From positions 4,774,001 to 4,838,000 of the forward strand of contig NZ_OY726395.1 in NCBI RefSeq assembly GCF_963378085.1: a DNA stretch of 64,000 nucleotides. The letters run 5' to 3'. This document shows, one piece after another, positions 33,079 through 42,225 of the stretch. The notes under the pieces were generated by a model, which saw only the letters and a program-made list of their open reading frames with translations, made no database searches and was not told the DNA's origin. Made by a program: the position numbers and the translations under genes. The stretch is from Mycolicibacterium sp. MU0050. Its GTDB lineage: Bacteria > Actinomycetota > Actinomycetes > Mycobacteriales > Mycobacteriaceae. Each line of letters opens with the position of its first letter. Positions within the stretch are counted from its first letter, which is position 1.

Positions 33079-34372
33079 TCAACGCTGGGCCGCGGCGGTG
33101 CCGTACTGCTCGACCAGCCCCGCCTTGATCAGCTTTCCCGCCTCGGTGCGGGGCAGCTGCGCCGCGAAGGACAACGAGCGTGGACACTTGTAGTGCGCGA
33201 GCCGGTCACGCAACCATGCGATGAGCTCTTCGGCGAACTCATCGGTGGCCGCGGCCGGATCCACGGTCTGCACAACGGCTTTCACCGACTGCCCCATGGC
33301 CTCATCGGGGATGCCGAACACCGCGGCGTCGAGCACCGCCGGATGGCTGATCAGCAGGTTCTCGGCCTCTTGCGGATAGATGTTGACCCCGCCGGAGATG
33401 ATCATGTGGTGTCGCCGGTCGGTGAGGTACAGATAACCCTCGTCGTCCAGGTAGCCGATGTCCCCGACGCTGACCCAGCCGCGGTCGTTGTGCGCCGCAG
33501 CGGTTTTGGCGTCGTCACCGAGATAGCGGAACGACGCGGGGCTCTCGAAGTAGATGTCGCCGGGCTGTCCGGCCGGTAGCTCGGCGCCGTCCTCGCCGAC
33601 GATGTGCACCCGGCCGCCGAGTGGGCGGCCCACCGATCCCGGATGGGTCAACCACTCCTCGGCCCGGATGAACGAGGCGCCCACCCCCTCCGAGGAGCCG
33701 TAGAACTCGTCGACGATCGGCCCCCACCATTCGATCATCTGCCGCTTGATCTCCGGCGGGCACGGCGCGGCGGCGTGCACCACCCGGCGCAGGCTGGACA
33801 CGTCGTAGCTGTCCCGGACAGCCGGGTCCAGCTTGAGCATCCGAACGAACATCGTCGGGACGAACTGCCCGTGGGTCACGCCGTAGCGCTCGATTGCCGC
33901 CAGCGCATCCTCGGCGTCGAAGCGCTCCAGCACCACGGTGGTGCCGCCGAGGGCCTGCACCGACATCGACCAGTACGACGGCGCGGTGTGGTACAGCGGG
34001 GCGGGACTCAGATACACCGCATCGCCGTCGATACTGGCGGCGTCGAGCAGCGGCGCGAGCATCACCCCCGCCTCCGCCGGAGACTTTCGCGGCAGTTCCC
34101 GCCGAATACCCTTGGGCCGGCCCGTGGTTCCCGACGAGTACTGCAGCAGGTCACCTTCGGACTCGTCGGCGATGGGCGTGTCCGGGTGGCCGGCCACGCA
34201 CTCCGGATACCGCTGCCACCCCTCGAGGTCGTCGTCGGCGATCAGCCGCAGACCGGGCAAGCCGCGGGGCAGGTGCGCGGCCAGTTCCGCACACACCGCC
34301 CGTTGCGCCCGCGACGACACCACCGCCTGCGCGGCGCAGTTGTCAACGATGTAGGCGACCTCGTCGGCCGTC
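33079..34372 (-). pseudogene. Acyl-CoA synthetase (FadD-type), 5' end lost
   Basis: From the junction near 34372 leftwards the frame is a good ANL synthetase: LTADEVAYIVDNCAAQAVVS, the A3 loop YSSGTTGRPKG, the SSEG and GDIGYLDDEGYLYLTDR motifs, and catalytic PRTEAGKLIK near the end. Upstream of LTADE the expected first 85-95 residues are absent; the frame runs antisense through an enoyl-CoA hydratase tail and reads nonsense to an ATG at 34554. So the N-terminal part of the acyl-binding domain is deleted, and the product is probably non-functional. Confidence 0.8.
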
Positions 34373-34373
34373 A

Positions 34374-34568
34374 AACGACATCGCGACGCAGATCGCGGCG
34401 CGCAACCCGCAGGCGATCCAGGGCACCATCCGCGCGATATGGGAGTCTTTGGACATGACCCGTTCCACCGCGCTGCAGAACGGCATGGCCTACACCCACA
34501 TCGGCAACCCTCCGCTCGCCGAGCGGCGGGCCGCCCCTCGCCGCAACGGACCACCGATCTACCGGTGA
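34374..34568 (+). pseudogene. 3' remnant of an enoyl-CoA hydratase gene
   Basis: On the plus strand the last 64 codons before TGA at 34566 read like a crotonase C-terminus (NPQAIQGTIRAIWESLDMTR, then NGMAYTHIGNPPLAERR). The first three quarters of the gene, including start, oxyanion hole and catalytic residues, are missing. The left boundary coincides with the truncated 5' end of the divergent FadD gene, so one deletion removed both heads. The remnant is 4 bp from the GntR start, suggesting the regulator was once cotranscribed with it. Confidence 0.7.
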
Positions 34569-34572
34569 CACC

Positions 34573-36021
34573 GTGAGTCAGGACATGATCGCGCCGCGCA
34601 TCGATTCGCGGCAGGCCAAGCTTGCCGGCCGGGCGGCCGAACAGATCGTCGCCGATGTCATCGAGCTGGGCTGGCCCGTAGGGCAGGTCCTCGGCTCAGA
34701 GGCGGAGCTGCTGGAGCGCTACGGCGTGAGCCGGGCGGTGCTGCGCGAGGCCGTGCGCCTGGTGGAGCATCAGCGGGTGGCCCGCATGCGGCGGGGCACC
34801 GGGGGCGGGCTGGTCATCGACGAACCAGACATCGACGCGGTCATCGGCCCCGCCATCATCTACCTCCTGCGCGTCGACGCCACCCTGGACCAGATCTTCG
34901 ACACCCTCATCCTGCTCGAGGAACTGGCCGCCGAACTCGCCTCCGAGCGGGCCGGCGAGAGCGACCTCGCCCTGCTGCGCAACACGCTGGAGCAGGAGGC
35001 GGCCGGCGAGGTCCCCGACTATCGCCTGCTGCATTCCCACGTCGCGGCACTGACCGCCAATCCGGTGCTGGAACTGTTCGTCGAGACCTTCAGCCGGGTC
35101 AGCAACTTCTACTTCGCGGACCGGGCGGCCCTGCCTTCGTCGGTGGTCGAGGAGGTGTGCCGCGCACACGACGCGATCGCGCGGGCGATCCTGACCAACA
35201 ATTCCGGCCTGGCGCGCGCGCGGATGCGCCGCCACCTCAGCGCCGAGGCCGACTTCATCCGCAAACAGCCGGACACCGTGCAGCGGCTCGACCCCGCCGT
35301 GGCGCTGGCCGGCTCGCTCGGCGACAAGCGCGGCGAAGCCCTGGCGCGTCAGCTGTTCACCGAGATCGTCCGCAGCGGGGCCACGCCGGGTGACTTCGTC
35401 GGCTCCGAGAGCGCGCTCATGGAGAAATACCAGGCCAGCCGAGCCGTGGTCCGGGAGGCCATCCGCATCCTGGAGTACCACCAGATCGCCCTGACCCGCC
35501 GCGGCCCCGGCGGCGGCCTGTTCGTCGCCGAGCCGGACAGCACCGCACTCGCCGAGATCATCGCCATCTACCTGCGGCGCCGCGGGGTGAAGTTGCGCCA
35601 CATCAGCGACCTGCGCACCGGGCTCGAGTTGGCGGTGACCGAGCGCGCCGGCGAGCGGCTGCGCGCCGCCCAACCCGCCGACCTCGAGACGATGGCCGCC
35701 GACCTCACGCAGTCGCTGCGGGCCGAATCGGAACTGGGTTTCGCGCTGGCGTTCAGCCGCGGGGAGGATTTCCACTCGGTGCTGGGCGGCCTCACCGGCA
35801 ACCCGGCGCTGCAGTTGCTGCACCGCGTCACGATGCGTCTGGGCTGGCAGTTCTTCTCACAGCTGGCCACCAAGAACCCGCGCGTCAACGCCATCTCCGA
35901 GCCCGCGGCCATCGAGCCGGCGCACCGCGACATCACCGAAGCGCTCAGTGCGGGCGACGCCGAACTGGCGGTGATGCGCATGCGGGCGCACATGACAGCC
36001 ACCGCGTCTCCGCCGACCTGA
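34573..36021 (+). CDS. Tandem-duplicated FadR-type GntR regulator
   Basis: 482 residues, GTG at 34573. Two complete winged-helix plus FCD-like units are joined head to tail. The first has GSEAELLERYGVSRAVLREA and MRRGTGGGLVI; the second (from about residue 250) has GSESALMEKYQASRAVVREA and TRRGPGGGLFV. Single FadR proteins dimerise to bind one palindrome, so a covalent double could bind as a monomer. It probably controls the adjacent acyl-CoA genes. The metal/effector-binding His residues in each FCD are partly kept. Confidence 0.9.
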   Translation: MSQDMIAPRIDSRQAKLAGRAAEQIVADVIELGWPVGQVLGSEAELLERYGVSRAVLREAVRLVEHQRVARMRRGTGGGLVIDEPDIDAVIGPAIIYLLRVDATLDQIFDTLILLEELAAELASERAGESDLALLRNTLEQEAAGEVPDYRLLHSHVAALTANPVLELFVETFSRVSNFYFADRAALPSSVVEEVCRAHDAIARAILTNNSGLARARMRRHLSAEADFIRKQPDTVQRLDPAVALAGSLGDKRGEALARQLFTEIVRSGATPGDFVGSESALMEKYQASRAVVREAIRILEYHQIALTRRGPGGGLFVAEPDSTALAEIIAIYLRRRGVKLRHISDLRTGLELAVTERAGERLRAAQPADLETMAADLTQSLRAESELGFALAFSRGEDFHSVLGGLTGNPALQLLHRVTMRLGWQFFSQLATKNPRVNAISEPAAIEPAHRDITEALSAGDAELAVMRMRAHMTATASPPT

Positions 36022-36074
36022 AAACCCGTTCGGCCCCGATCGGACACCCGGGGGCTTTGCAGATTCCGTAGTTG

Positions 36075-36082
36075 AGGATACT
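36075..36082 (-). promoter_or_regulatory. AGTATCCT box (1 of 3)
   Basis: AGTATCCT on the minus strand, 29 bp before the acyl-CoA synthetase ATG. The same octamer precedes the genes at 39387 and 51673. Possible operator of a local FadR-type regulator. Confidence 0.4.
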
Positions 36083-36111
36083 GTTCTATCTAATTGAACG
36101 AGGGAGGGCGG

Positions 36112-37675
36112 ATGCAGCATCCGTGGGATCAACGCCTCGGCGTGTGGTGGATCGCCGAAGATCATCCGGACGCACCGGCCGTCGTCGCTTCGCCGAGCGG
36201 TCGGACCCTGACCTCCGGTGAACTGGCCGCCGCCGCCCACCGGGTGGCCAATGCGTTGCAGGCCCACGGCCTGCGCACCGGCGACGTGGTCGCCTACGCG
36301 CTACCCAACGACGTCGACGCCGTGATCTGGCAGCTGGGCACCAGTCAGATCGGGTTGCGCTATCTGACGCTCAACACCGCACTGTCCGCCGAGGAATTCG
36401 CCGCGATCCTGGCGCACTCGGAGGCCAAGGTGCTGGTCACCCACGCCGACTACCTCTACCGTTTCCCCAGCCTGCCCGCGGACATCACCCTGCAGGTCGT
36501 GGTCGGCGGACCCGCCGGCGCCGGGTTCGTCGCCGAGGCCGACTTCCTGGCTGACGCCCCAGCCACCCCGCCGGCCGACCGCACCCAAGGCGACGCCATC
36601 CGCTACTCCTCGGGCACCACCGGTAAACCGAAGGGCATCGTGCGCCCGCTGGACGGCCGCGAGCCCGGCGAGGCCGCCAACGCCCTGGCGATCTTCGGCC
36701 GCGCCTTCGACTTTCGCCCCTTCGACGGCGCCCACCTGGTGTCCACCGGCATGCACCACGCCGGGTGCCAGAGCTTCTACCTGGGCGCCCTCAACGTCGG
36801 GCAGGCCCTGGCGATCCTCGGCAAGTTCGATCCCGAGCAGACGCTGGCCGCCATCGAACGCCACGGGGTGACCTCTGCGTACATGGTGCCGACCCAGTTC
36901 GTTCGGATGCTCAAGCTCGACCCCGCCGTGCGCAACCGCTACGACCTGTCCAGCCTGCGGTCGGTGGTGCACTCCGCGGCGCCCTGCCCCACCCAGGTCA
37001 AGCAGGAAATGATGGATTGGTGGGGCCCGGTCATCTGGGAGACCTATGGCGGCACCGAGGGGCCGGCGACCGTGGCCAAACCGCATCGCTGGCTGGCCAA
37101 GCCGGGCACCGTGGGCCGTCCAATCCGAGGCGTTCGGGTGAAGATCCTCGACGACGAGGGCCGCGCGCTGGGTCCCGGAGAGGTCGGCGACGTCTACATC
37201 GAGCGGACGGACGGCCAGAGCTTCGAGTACCGCAACGACGCCGAACTGACCGCCTCGGTACACCGCGGGGCGGCCTTCACCATCGGCGACGTGGGATACC
37301 TCGACGACGACGGCTACCTGTTCATCTGCGACCGCGCCAAGGACATGATCATCAGCGGCGGCGTGAACATCTATCCGGCCGAGGTGGAGGGCGTGCTGTC
37401 CAGCCACCCCGCCATCGCCGACGTCGCGGTGATCGGCGTGCCCGACCCCGAATGGGGCGAACAGGTCAAGGCGGTGGTCGAGTTGCTCGACGGCACCGAC
37501 CCTTCCGACGAACTGGCCGCGGAGATCATCGCCTACTGCCGCGAGCGGCTGGCCGGGTTCAAGTGCCCCCGCACCGTGGATTTCGACTCCGCGCTGCCGC
37601 GCACCGAGGCCCGGCAAGTTGGTCAAGCGCCAGATCCGCGACTCCTACTGGGCCGCCGCGGGCCGGCAGGTCTGA
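36112..37675 (+). pseudogene. Acyl-CoA synthetase (AMP-binding), frameshifted near the 3' end
   Basis: About 520 residues if repaired. The A3 loop is [12 protein letters not shown]5 is YGGTEGP, A8 is [21 protein letters not shown], followed by [11 protein letters not shown]. After PRTEA one extra C in the run CCC (37610-37612) shifts the frame. Removing it restores [13 protein letters not shown] and a TGA at 37673-37675. The shifted frame otherwise runs on through the next gene to 38043. The catalytic A10 lysine lies in the lost segment, so the gene is inactive unless the base is a sequencing error. ATG 36112 follows GAGGGAGGG. Confidence 0.8.
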
Positions 37676-37708
37676 CCCTCCACGACAGGAAGGCTGCAAC
37701 CCACCACC

Positions 37709-38122
37709 ATGAGCGACACCATCCCCATCGTCGGCTATCTGGAACTGGCCGATCCGCCCCACCTCAACGTCACCGTCTGCACGGACTGCGCGGCCTACTT
37801 CTTCGACCGCCGCGATGCCTGCGCCTCGTGCTTCGGCACCTACTTCACCACCAAGCCGGTGGCCACTACCGGCACGCTCGAGACCTTCACGGTCGTGCAG
37901 GTGGCCGCGCCGGGGGTACCCGTGCCCTACATCGCCGGCGTGGTCGACTGCGACGGCATCTCGGTGCGGGCCAACATCGTCGGCGTCGAACCGGACACCG
38001 AGTCGGTCCGGTTCGGAATGCCCTTGCAACTGACCACCTTTGACATCGGCACCGATGACGAGGGCCGCACCGCGGTCGGCTTCGGATTCCGGCCGGCCGC
38101 ATCGGGAGAGGACCCGCGATGA
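37709..38122 (+). CDS. DUF35 OB-fold protein with zinc ribbon, thiolase partner
   Basis: 137 residues. A rubredoxin-like zinc ribbon ([18 protein letters not shown]) is followed by an OB-fold. This is the DUF35/ChsH2-C type, which forms complexes with SCP-x-like thiolases and aldolases acting on CoA esters. It overlaps the downstream thiolase by 4 bp, the expected pairing. It probably docks or channels the acyl-CoA substrate. Confidence 0.9.
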   Translation: MSDTIPIVGYLELADPPHLNVTVCTDCAAYFFDRRDACASCFGTYFTTKPVATTGTLETFTVVQVAAPGVPVPYIAGVVDCDGISVRANIVGVEPDTESVRFGMPLQLTTFDIGTDDEGRTAVGFGFRPAASGEDPR

Positions 38123-39324
38123 GCTCCGACGTTTGGATCCTTGGCATCGCCATGACGAAGTTCGGCAAGCGCCCCGACCGCGACGCGGTGGGCCTCGGCG
38201 TCGACGCGGCCGGCGCCGCGCTGACCGACGCCGGGGTGAGCGTGGCCGACATCGACATCTTCGCGGCGGGCAACCTGCTCGGCTCGCCCGGATACGGGCA
38301 GGCGGTGCAGAAGCAACTCGGCCAGACCGGCATCCCGGTGTTCAACGTCGCCAACGCCTGTGCCACCGGAGCCACCGCCCTGCGGACCGCGATGTTGGCC
38401 ATCAAGGCCGGCGAGGCCCACCTCGGGCTTGCCCTCGGCGCCGAGAAGCTGGCCGGGGCCGGCATGCTGGGCGCCAGCAGCAAGGCCCGCACCGACGCGA
38501 AGAGTTGGCAACCCAGCGGCCGCCTGGACGCGGTCGCCCCGCTGGAGGGCCAGATCGGTACCGACCTGATGCCCGGGGTGTTCGCCCAGATCGGCATGCA
38601 GTACCTGCATCGGCACGCCTATTCCGGGACGCCGCTGGAGTTGTTCGCCCGGATCAGCGAGAAGAACCACTTCCACTCGACGCTGAATCCCCTGGCAGCA
38701 CACACCAAAGCGATGTCGGCCGAACAGATCATGAACGACGTGATGATCGCCTACCCGAACACCCGCCCGATGTGCTCGGCCAACTGCGACGGCGCCGCGG
38801 CGGCGGTCCTGGTCAGCGACGAGCGACTGCGCACCCTGTCGCCCGAGCAGCGCCGCCGCGCGGTCAAGGTGAGCGCATCGGTGCTGACCACCGACCCGTG
38901 GGAAGAGGCCTGCCAGGTGTTGCCCAACGTCAACACCGTCACGCGCAACGCCGCCACCCAGGCCTACGAAGCCGCCGGCGTCGGCCCCGAGGATCTGGAT
39001 CTGGTGGAGCTGCACGACTGCTTTGCCACCGCCGAACTGGTGCACTACGACAACCTCGGGCTGTGCGAACCCGGCGGCGCGGTCGACTTCTTCGACAGCG
39101 GAGCCCCGTGGCGCGACGGCCGGCTGCCGGTCAACGTCTCCGGGGGTCTGCAATCGAAGGGCCATCCGATCGCCGCGACCGGCATCGCGAACGTCTGGGA
39201 GATCTGTCAGCACCTGCGCGGCGAGGCCGGCGACCGCCAGATCGACGGTGCCCGAGTAGGTCTGGCGCACGTGATCGGACTCGGCTCGACCTGCGGGATC
39301 CACATCCTGGAAAAGGCCGCCTGA
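38119..39324 (+). CDS. Thiolase-family lipid-transfer (SCP-x-like) protein
   Basis: 401 residues. Thiolase fold: active-site Cys in NVANACATGATAL, the LHDCFATAEL segment, GGLQSKGHPIAATG with the catalytic His, and a C-terminal LGSTCGIHIL. Members cleave or make beta-keto or beta-hydroxy acyl-CoA bonds and often need a DUF35 partner, which is encoded just upstream. Likely the carbon-carbon cleaving step of this cluster. ATG at 38119. Confidence 0.92.
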   Translation: MSSDVWILGIAMTKFGKRPDRDAVGLGVDAAGAALTDAGVSVADIDIFAAGNLLGSPGYGQAVQKQLGQTGIPVFNVANACATGATALRTAMLAIKAGEAHLGLALGAEKLAGAGMLGASSKARTDAKSWQPSGRLDAVAPLEGQIGTDLMPGVFAQIGMQYLHRHAYSGTPLELFARISEKNHFHSTLNPLAAHTKAMSAEQIMNDVMIAYPNTRPMCSANCDGAAAAVLVSDERLRTLSPEQRRRAVKVSASVLTTDPWEEACQVLPNVNTVTRNAATQAYEAAGVGPEDLDLVELHDCFATAELVHYDNLGLCEPGGAVDFFDSGAPWRDGRLPVNVSGGLQSKGHPIAATGIANVWEICQHLRGEAGDRQIDGARVGLAHVIGLGSTCGIHILEKAA

Positions 39325-39360
39325 GCCCGTCGGCGAAGTCCGGCAAGTAATCCCTAAATT

Positions 39361-39368
39361 AGTATCCT
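39361..39368 (+). promoter_or_regulatory. AGTATCCT box (2 of 3)
   Basis: Octamer 18 bp before the ATG at 39387, within an AT-rich island that also has CCTAA (39353-39357) inverted as TTAGG about 16 bp later. Confidence 0.45.
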
Positions 39369-39386
39369 TTACGTTAGGACGGCGCA

Positions 39387-40115
39387 ATGGTGCGTGCAGC
39401 CCCTTCCGGCGCGACGGCCGCGGCGACGCAGATCACCGCGGATACGCCCTTCGGCCCCGAGGACGACCAGTTCCACCGGTCGCCGGACGACAACCCCTAC
39501 TGGGCCGAGACCACGTGGTGGTCGTTCAACATTCCGGAACGCAAGATCGGCGGCTGGCTACACGGCCAGTTCAACACCAACCGCGACACGGTGACGTGGC
39601 GGGTCTATGTCTGGGACCCCCGCGGCGCCGAGCAGTCGGACCTGCGGTACTTCCGGATGGCCACCGACGTCCCGGTCACGGATCCGGCTCCGGACCTTCG
39701 GGACATCACCATTCCCGGCGGCGGTTTCAGCGTGAAGATGATCCGCCCGCTGCGCGACTATGAGATCGAGTTCGAGGACAGCGCCGACGCCGCGGGCTGG
39801 GCCCCGCTCAACCATGGCTGGCTGCTGCAGGACGGCCGCTTCGAGTTGCTCGACAAGTCGGCCAGCCGGATGAAGAACTACCGCGACCCGCTGACCGGGT
39901 GGAGTTCGCACATGCAGGTCGACCTTGTCGACGTCCGGGGCCGCACCCTGGGCGCCGAGGGGATCGCTGCCAGTCACATCTGCGAGCGCGGGGGCGGCAG
40001 TACCGCGCTGATGCGCTGGGACCTGGGCTCCGAGATCGGCTGGGGCGAGGACCAAGACATCTGGCACCCAAAGCATTTCGCCCGAATGCGGGACGCCCTC
40101 CAAGCTGTGCGCTGA
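39387..40115 (+). CDS. Hypothetical lipocalin-like protein of the catabolic cluster
   Basis: 242 residues from ATG at 39387. Regular beta-strand spacing with Trp-rich segments (DNPYWAETTWWSFNIPERK, KIGGWLHGQFN, then WRVYVWDPRG) resembles mycobacterial DUF7064/7065-type proteins found in sterol and terpene gene clusters. The usual proteins are longer (about 330 residues by memory), so part of the middle may be missing; I cannot prove it. Possibly a hydratase or lipid-binding protein. Followed 31 bp later by the CoA-transferase. Confidence 0.6.
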   Translation: MVRAAPSGATAAATQITADTPFGPEDDQFHRSPDDNPYWAETTWWSFNIPERKIGGWLHGQFNTNRDTVTWRVYVWDPRGAEQSDLRYFRMATDVPVTDPAPDLRDITIPGGGFSVKMIRPLRDYEIEFEDSADAAGWAPLNHGWLLQDGRFELLDKSASRMKNYRDPLTGWSSHMQVDLVDVRGRTLGAEGIAASHICERGGGSTALMRWDLGSEIGWGEDQDIWHPKHFARMRDALQAVR

Positions 40116-40145
40116 GCCCAGCGGCGACTAGAACAGGAGAACACA

Positions 40146-41354
40146 GTGAGCGGACCGTTCGACGGTGTCCGGGTCATCGAGGTGGCGTCGTGGACGTTCG
40201 TGCCGGGAGCGGGGGCGATCATGGCCGACCTCGGCGCCGACGTCATCAAGGTCGAACCGCCCACCGGTGACCCCCAGCGGGCGCTGCGTAACGCGCTCAA
40301 CGCCGACGACTCGACCCCCAATCCCTTTCTGCAGGTGCCCAACCGGGGCAAGCGCAGCATCACTTTGGACCTGCGGTCCCCGGCCGGCGTCGAGACGCTG
40401 TTCCGACTGACCAAGACCGCCGATGTCTTCCTGACGAGTTATCTGCCGAAGGTGCGCGCCAAGCTCGGCATCGACGCCGAGGCGCTGCGGGCGGACAACC
40501 CCCGCCTGATCTACGTGCGCGGTTCGGGCTGGGGACGTAACGGCCCGATGGCCGACGCCGGCGGATTCGACTCGGCCGCGGCCTGGTCGGCCGCGGGTGT
40601 GCAGAACAAGCTCACCGCACCGGGTGCGGCGGAACCGGCGGCGCAACCGGCGGCGTTCTTCGACCTGCAGGGTTCCAGCGCCATCGCCGGTGCGGTGGCC
40701 ATGGCCCTGTTCCAGCGGGAACGGCAGGGCCAGGGCGCCGAGGTCGACGTGTCGCTGCTGGGCACGGGAATGTGGACGATGAGTCCCGATCTGGCGGCAG
40801 TGGCGGCCGGCTCCGGCGAGCTGCCCCGGCAATACCGCAACGAGGTCGCCAACCCCATCGTGAACACCTATCGCACCGCGGACGACCGCTGGATCAATCT
40901 TGTTTGCCTGCAATCGGATCGGTACTGGCCCGAGCTGTGCCAGGCCATCAGCCGGCCGGAACTGGCCGAGGACGAACGGTTCACCGACATGGCCCGCCGA
41001 TACGTCAACCGGGCGGCGTGCATCGCCGAGTTGGACAAGACCTTCGGCGAACGCACGCTGGACCAGTGGCGCACCGCGCTGGCCGGTTTCTCCGGGGTCT
41101 GGTCGGCGGCGGCGTCCTTCGAAGAGGTCTGCGCCAACCCGCAGGTCGCCGAGAACGGCTACCTCCCCGAGGTGACCCCGGCACAGGGGCAGCCGTTCCG
41201 GGTGGTCGCCCCGCCCTACCAGTTCGACGGCGTCCCGGGCGTGCCGGCCGGACCCGCGCCCGAGCTCGGCCAGCACACCGAAGAGGTGCTGCTGGACTGC
41301 GGATGGGACTGGGACGAGATCAGCGCGCTGCGCGAGGGCGGTGCGCTCGGGTGA
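40146..41354 (+). CDS. CaiB/BaiF family CoA-transferase
   Basis: 402 residues, GTG at 40146. Family III CoA-transferase opening (FDGVRVIEVASWTFVPGAG, then MADLGADVIKVEPPTGD) and the catalytic Asp region FFDLQGSSAIAGAVAMALF. It moves CoA between acids through an aspartyl-CoA thioester intermediate and activates or recycles acids without ATP. It fits a pathway that also encodes acyl-CoA synthetases and dehydrogenases. Confidence 0.93.
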   Translation: MSGPFDGVRVIEVASWTFVPGAGAIMADLGADVIKVEPPTGDPQRALRNALNADDSTPNPFLQVPNRGKRSITLDLRSPAGVETLFRLTKTADVFLTSYLPKVRAKLGIDAEALRADNPRLIYVRGSGWGRNGPMADAGGFDSAAAWSAAGVQNKLTAPGAAEPAAQPAAFFDLQGSSAIAGAVAMALFQRERQGQGAEVDVSLLGTGMWTMSPDLAAVAAGSGELPRQYRNEVANPIVNTYRTADDRWINLVCLQSDRYWPELCQAISRPELAEDERFTDMARRYVNRAACIAELDKTFGERTLDQWRTALAGFSGVWSAAASFEEVCANPQVAENGYLPEVTPAQGQPFRVVAPPYQFDGVPGVPAGPAPELGQHTEEVLLDCGWDWDEISALREGGALG

Positions 41355-41362
41355 TCGCGGTG

Positions 41363-42157
41363 TCAGGCGAACAGGTCGATGACCGACTCGGTACCCAGGG
41401 TGCCCCACAGCATCTTGCGCCCGGCCCGGTCCATGTGGTCGACCCACAGCGTCCTGGCACCGTCCGCGTCGCCCGCTTCGATCAGCGCGGTCAATCGCCG
41501 AAACGAGCGGATCGTGTTCTTGAACTGCTTCTCGATCACGGCCGCGTCGGTGGTCGACGCCACCGCCCGGTCCATGTGCCGGGTGACGACGTCGCGCAGC
41601 ACCGCGCCGATCAACGCCACGGTGGTGTTCCCGGCGCGCTCCAGGATCACGTCGTGAAAGCGGAAGGTCGCCGCCGACCACTCGGCCAGATCGGCGAATT
41701 CGGTGCCCTCGGCGACCAGCGCCGCCAGTGTGTCGGCCGCGCCGGTCAGCTCGGCGATGTCCTCGGCGGTCGCGCGGCGGGCCAGCATTTCCGCGGCCGC
41801 CGGTTCGAAGACCTTCCGCGCCTCGTACACATCGGCCAGCGTGGCGCCCGACATCTGCAGCAACAATCCGAAATCTCTTGCCGCTACGGAGGTTTGCGGG
41901 GAAGCCACCAGTACACCGCCGCGCGAGCCACGTCGGACGATGATCAGCGACTCGCTTTCCAGGATGCGGAACGCCTCCCGCAGTGTGGGCCGCGAGACAC
42001 CGAACTGCTTGACCAGTTCCACCTCGGTGGGCAGCGCATCCCCCTGTTTCAGGACGCCGCGGACGATCTGGCTGCGCAACTGATCGGCAATCAGCTCCGC
42101 AGTTTTCGGCGCCCGCACCAACTTCGACGCACTGCCCGCTCGCCTCACCGCATCCAT
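41363..42157 (-). CDS. FadR-type GntR regulator
   Basis: 264 residues. The winged helix is LPTEVELVKQFGVSRPTLREAFRILE with wing VRRGSRGGVLV (residues about 40-85), followed by a helical FCD domain with FHDVILERAG carrying a metal/effector His. It is divergent from the aldehyde dehydrogenase gene across 68 bp and convergent with the CoA-transferase, so those are the likely targets. The effector is probably an acyl-CoA. Confidence 0.92.
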   Translation of the reverse strand: MDAVRRAGSASKLVRAPKTAELIADQLRSQIVRGVLKQGDALPTEVELVKQFGVSRPTLREAFRILESESLIIVRRGSRGGVLVASPQTSVAARDFGLLLQMSGATLADVYEARKVFEPAAAEMLARRATAEDIAELTGAADTLAALVAEGTEFADLAEWSAATFRFHDVILERAGNTTVALIGAVLRDVVTRHMDRAVASTTDAAVIEKQFKNTIRSFRRLTALIEAGDADGARTLWVDHMDRAGRKMLWGTLGTESVIDLFA

Positions 42158-42225
42158 CAGCCATCCGTTCCTCAGCGCATCAATCGCCTAAATGATGCCA
42201 CTCAACGCGAATACTAGGAGATTTG

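Noticed and set aside
33894..34370. Left part of the plus-strand frame ending at 34568, as a 224-residue protein
   Set aside because: Only the last 65 codons look like an enoyl-CoA hydratase; the rest is antisense to the acyl-CoA synthetase.
37676..38043. C-terminal tail of the uncorrected acyl-CoA synthetase frame
   Set aside because: It is Arg/His-rich, overlaps the DUF35 gene out of frame, and is explained by the one-base insertion at 37610-37612.
40128..42164. 678-codon minus-strand open frame over the CoA-transferase
   Set aside because: Antisense to a clear CaiB/BaiF gene, no motif, and it overlaps the real GntR gene in another frame.
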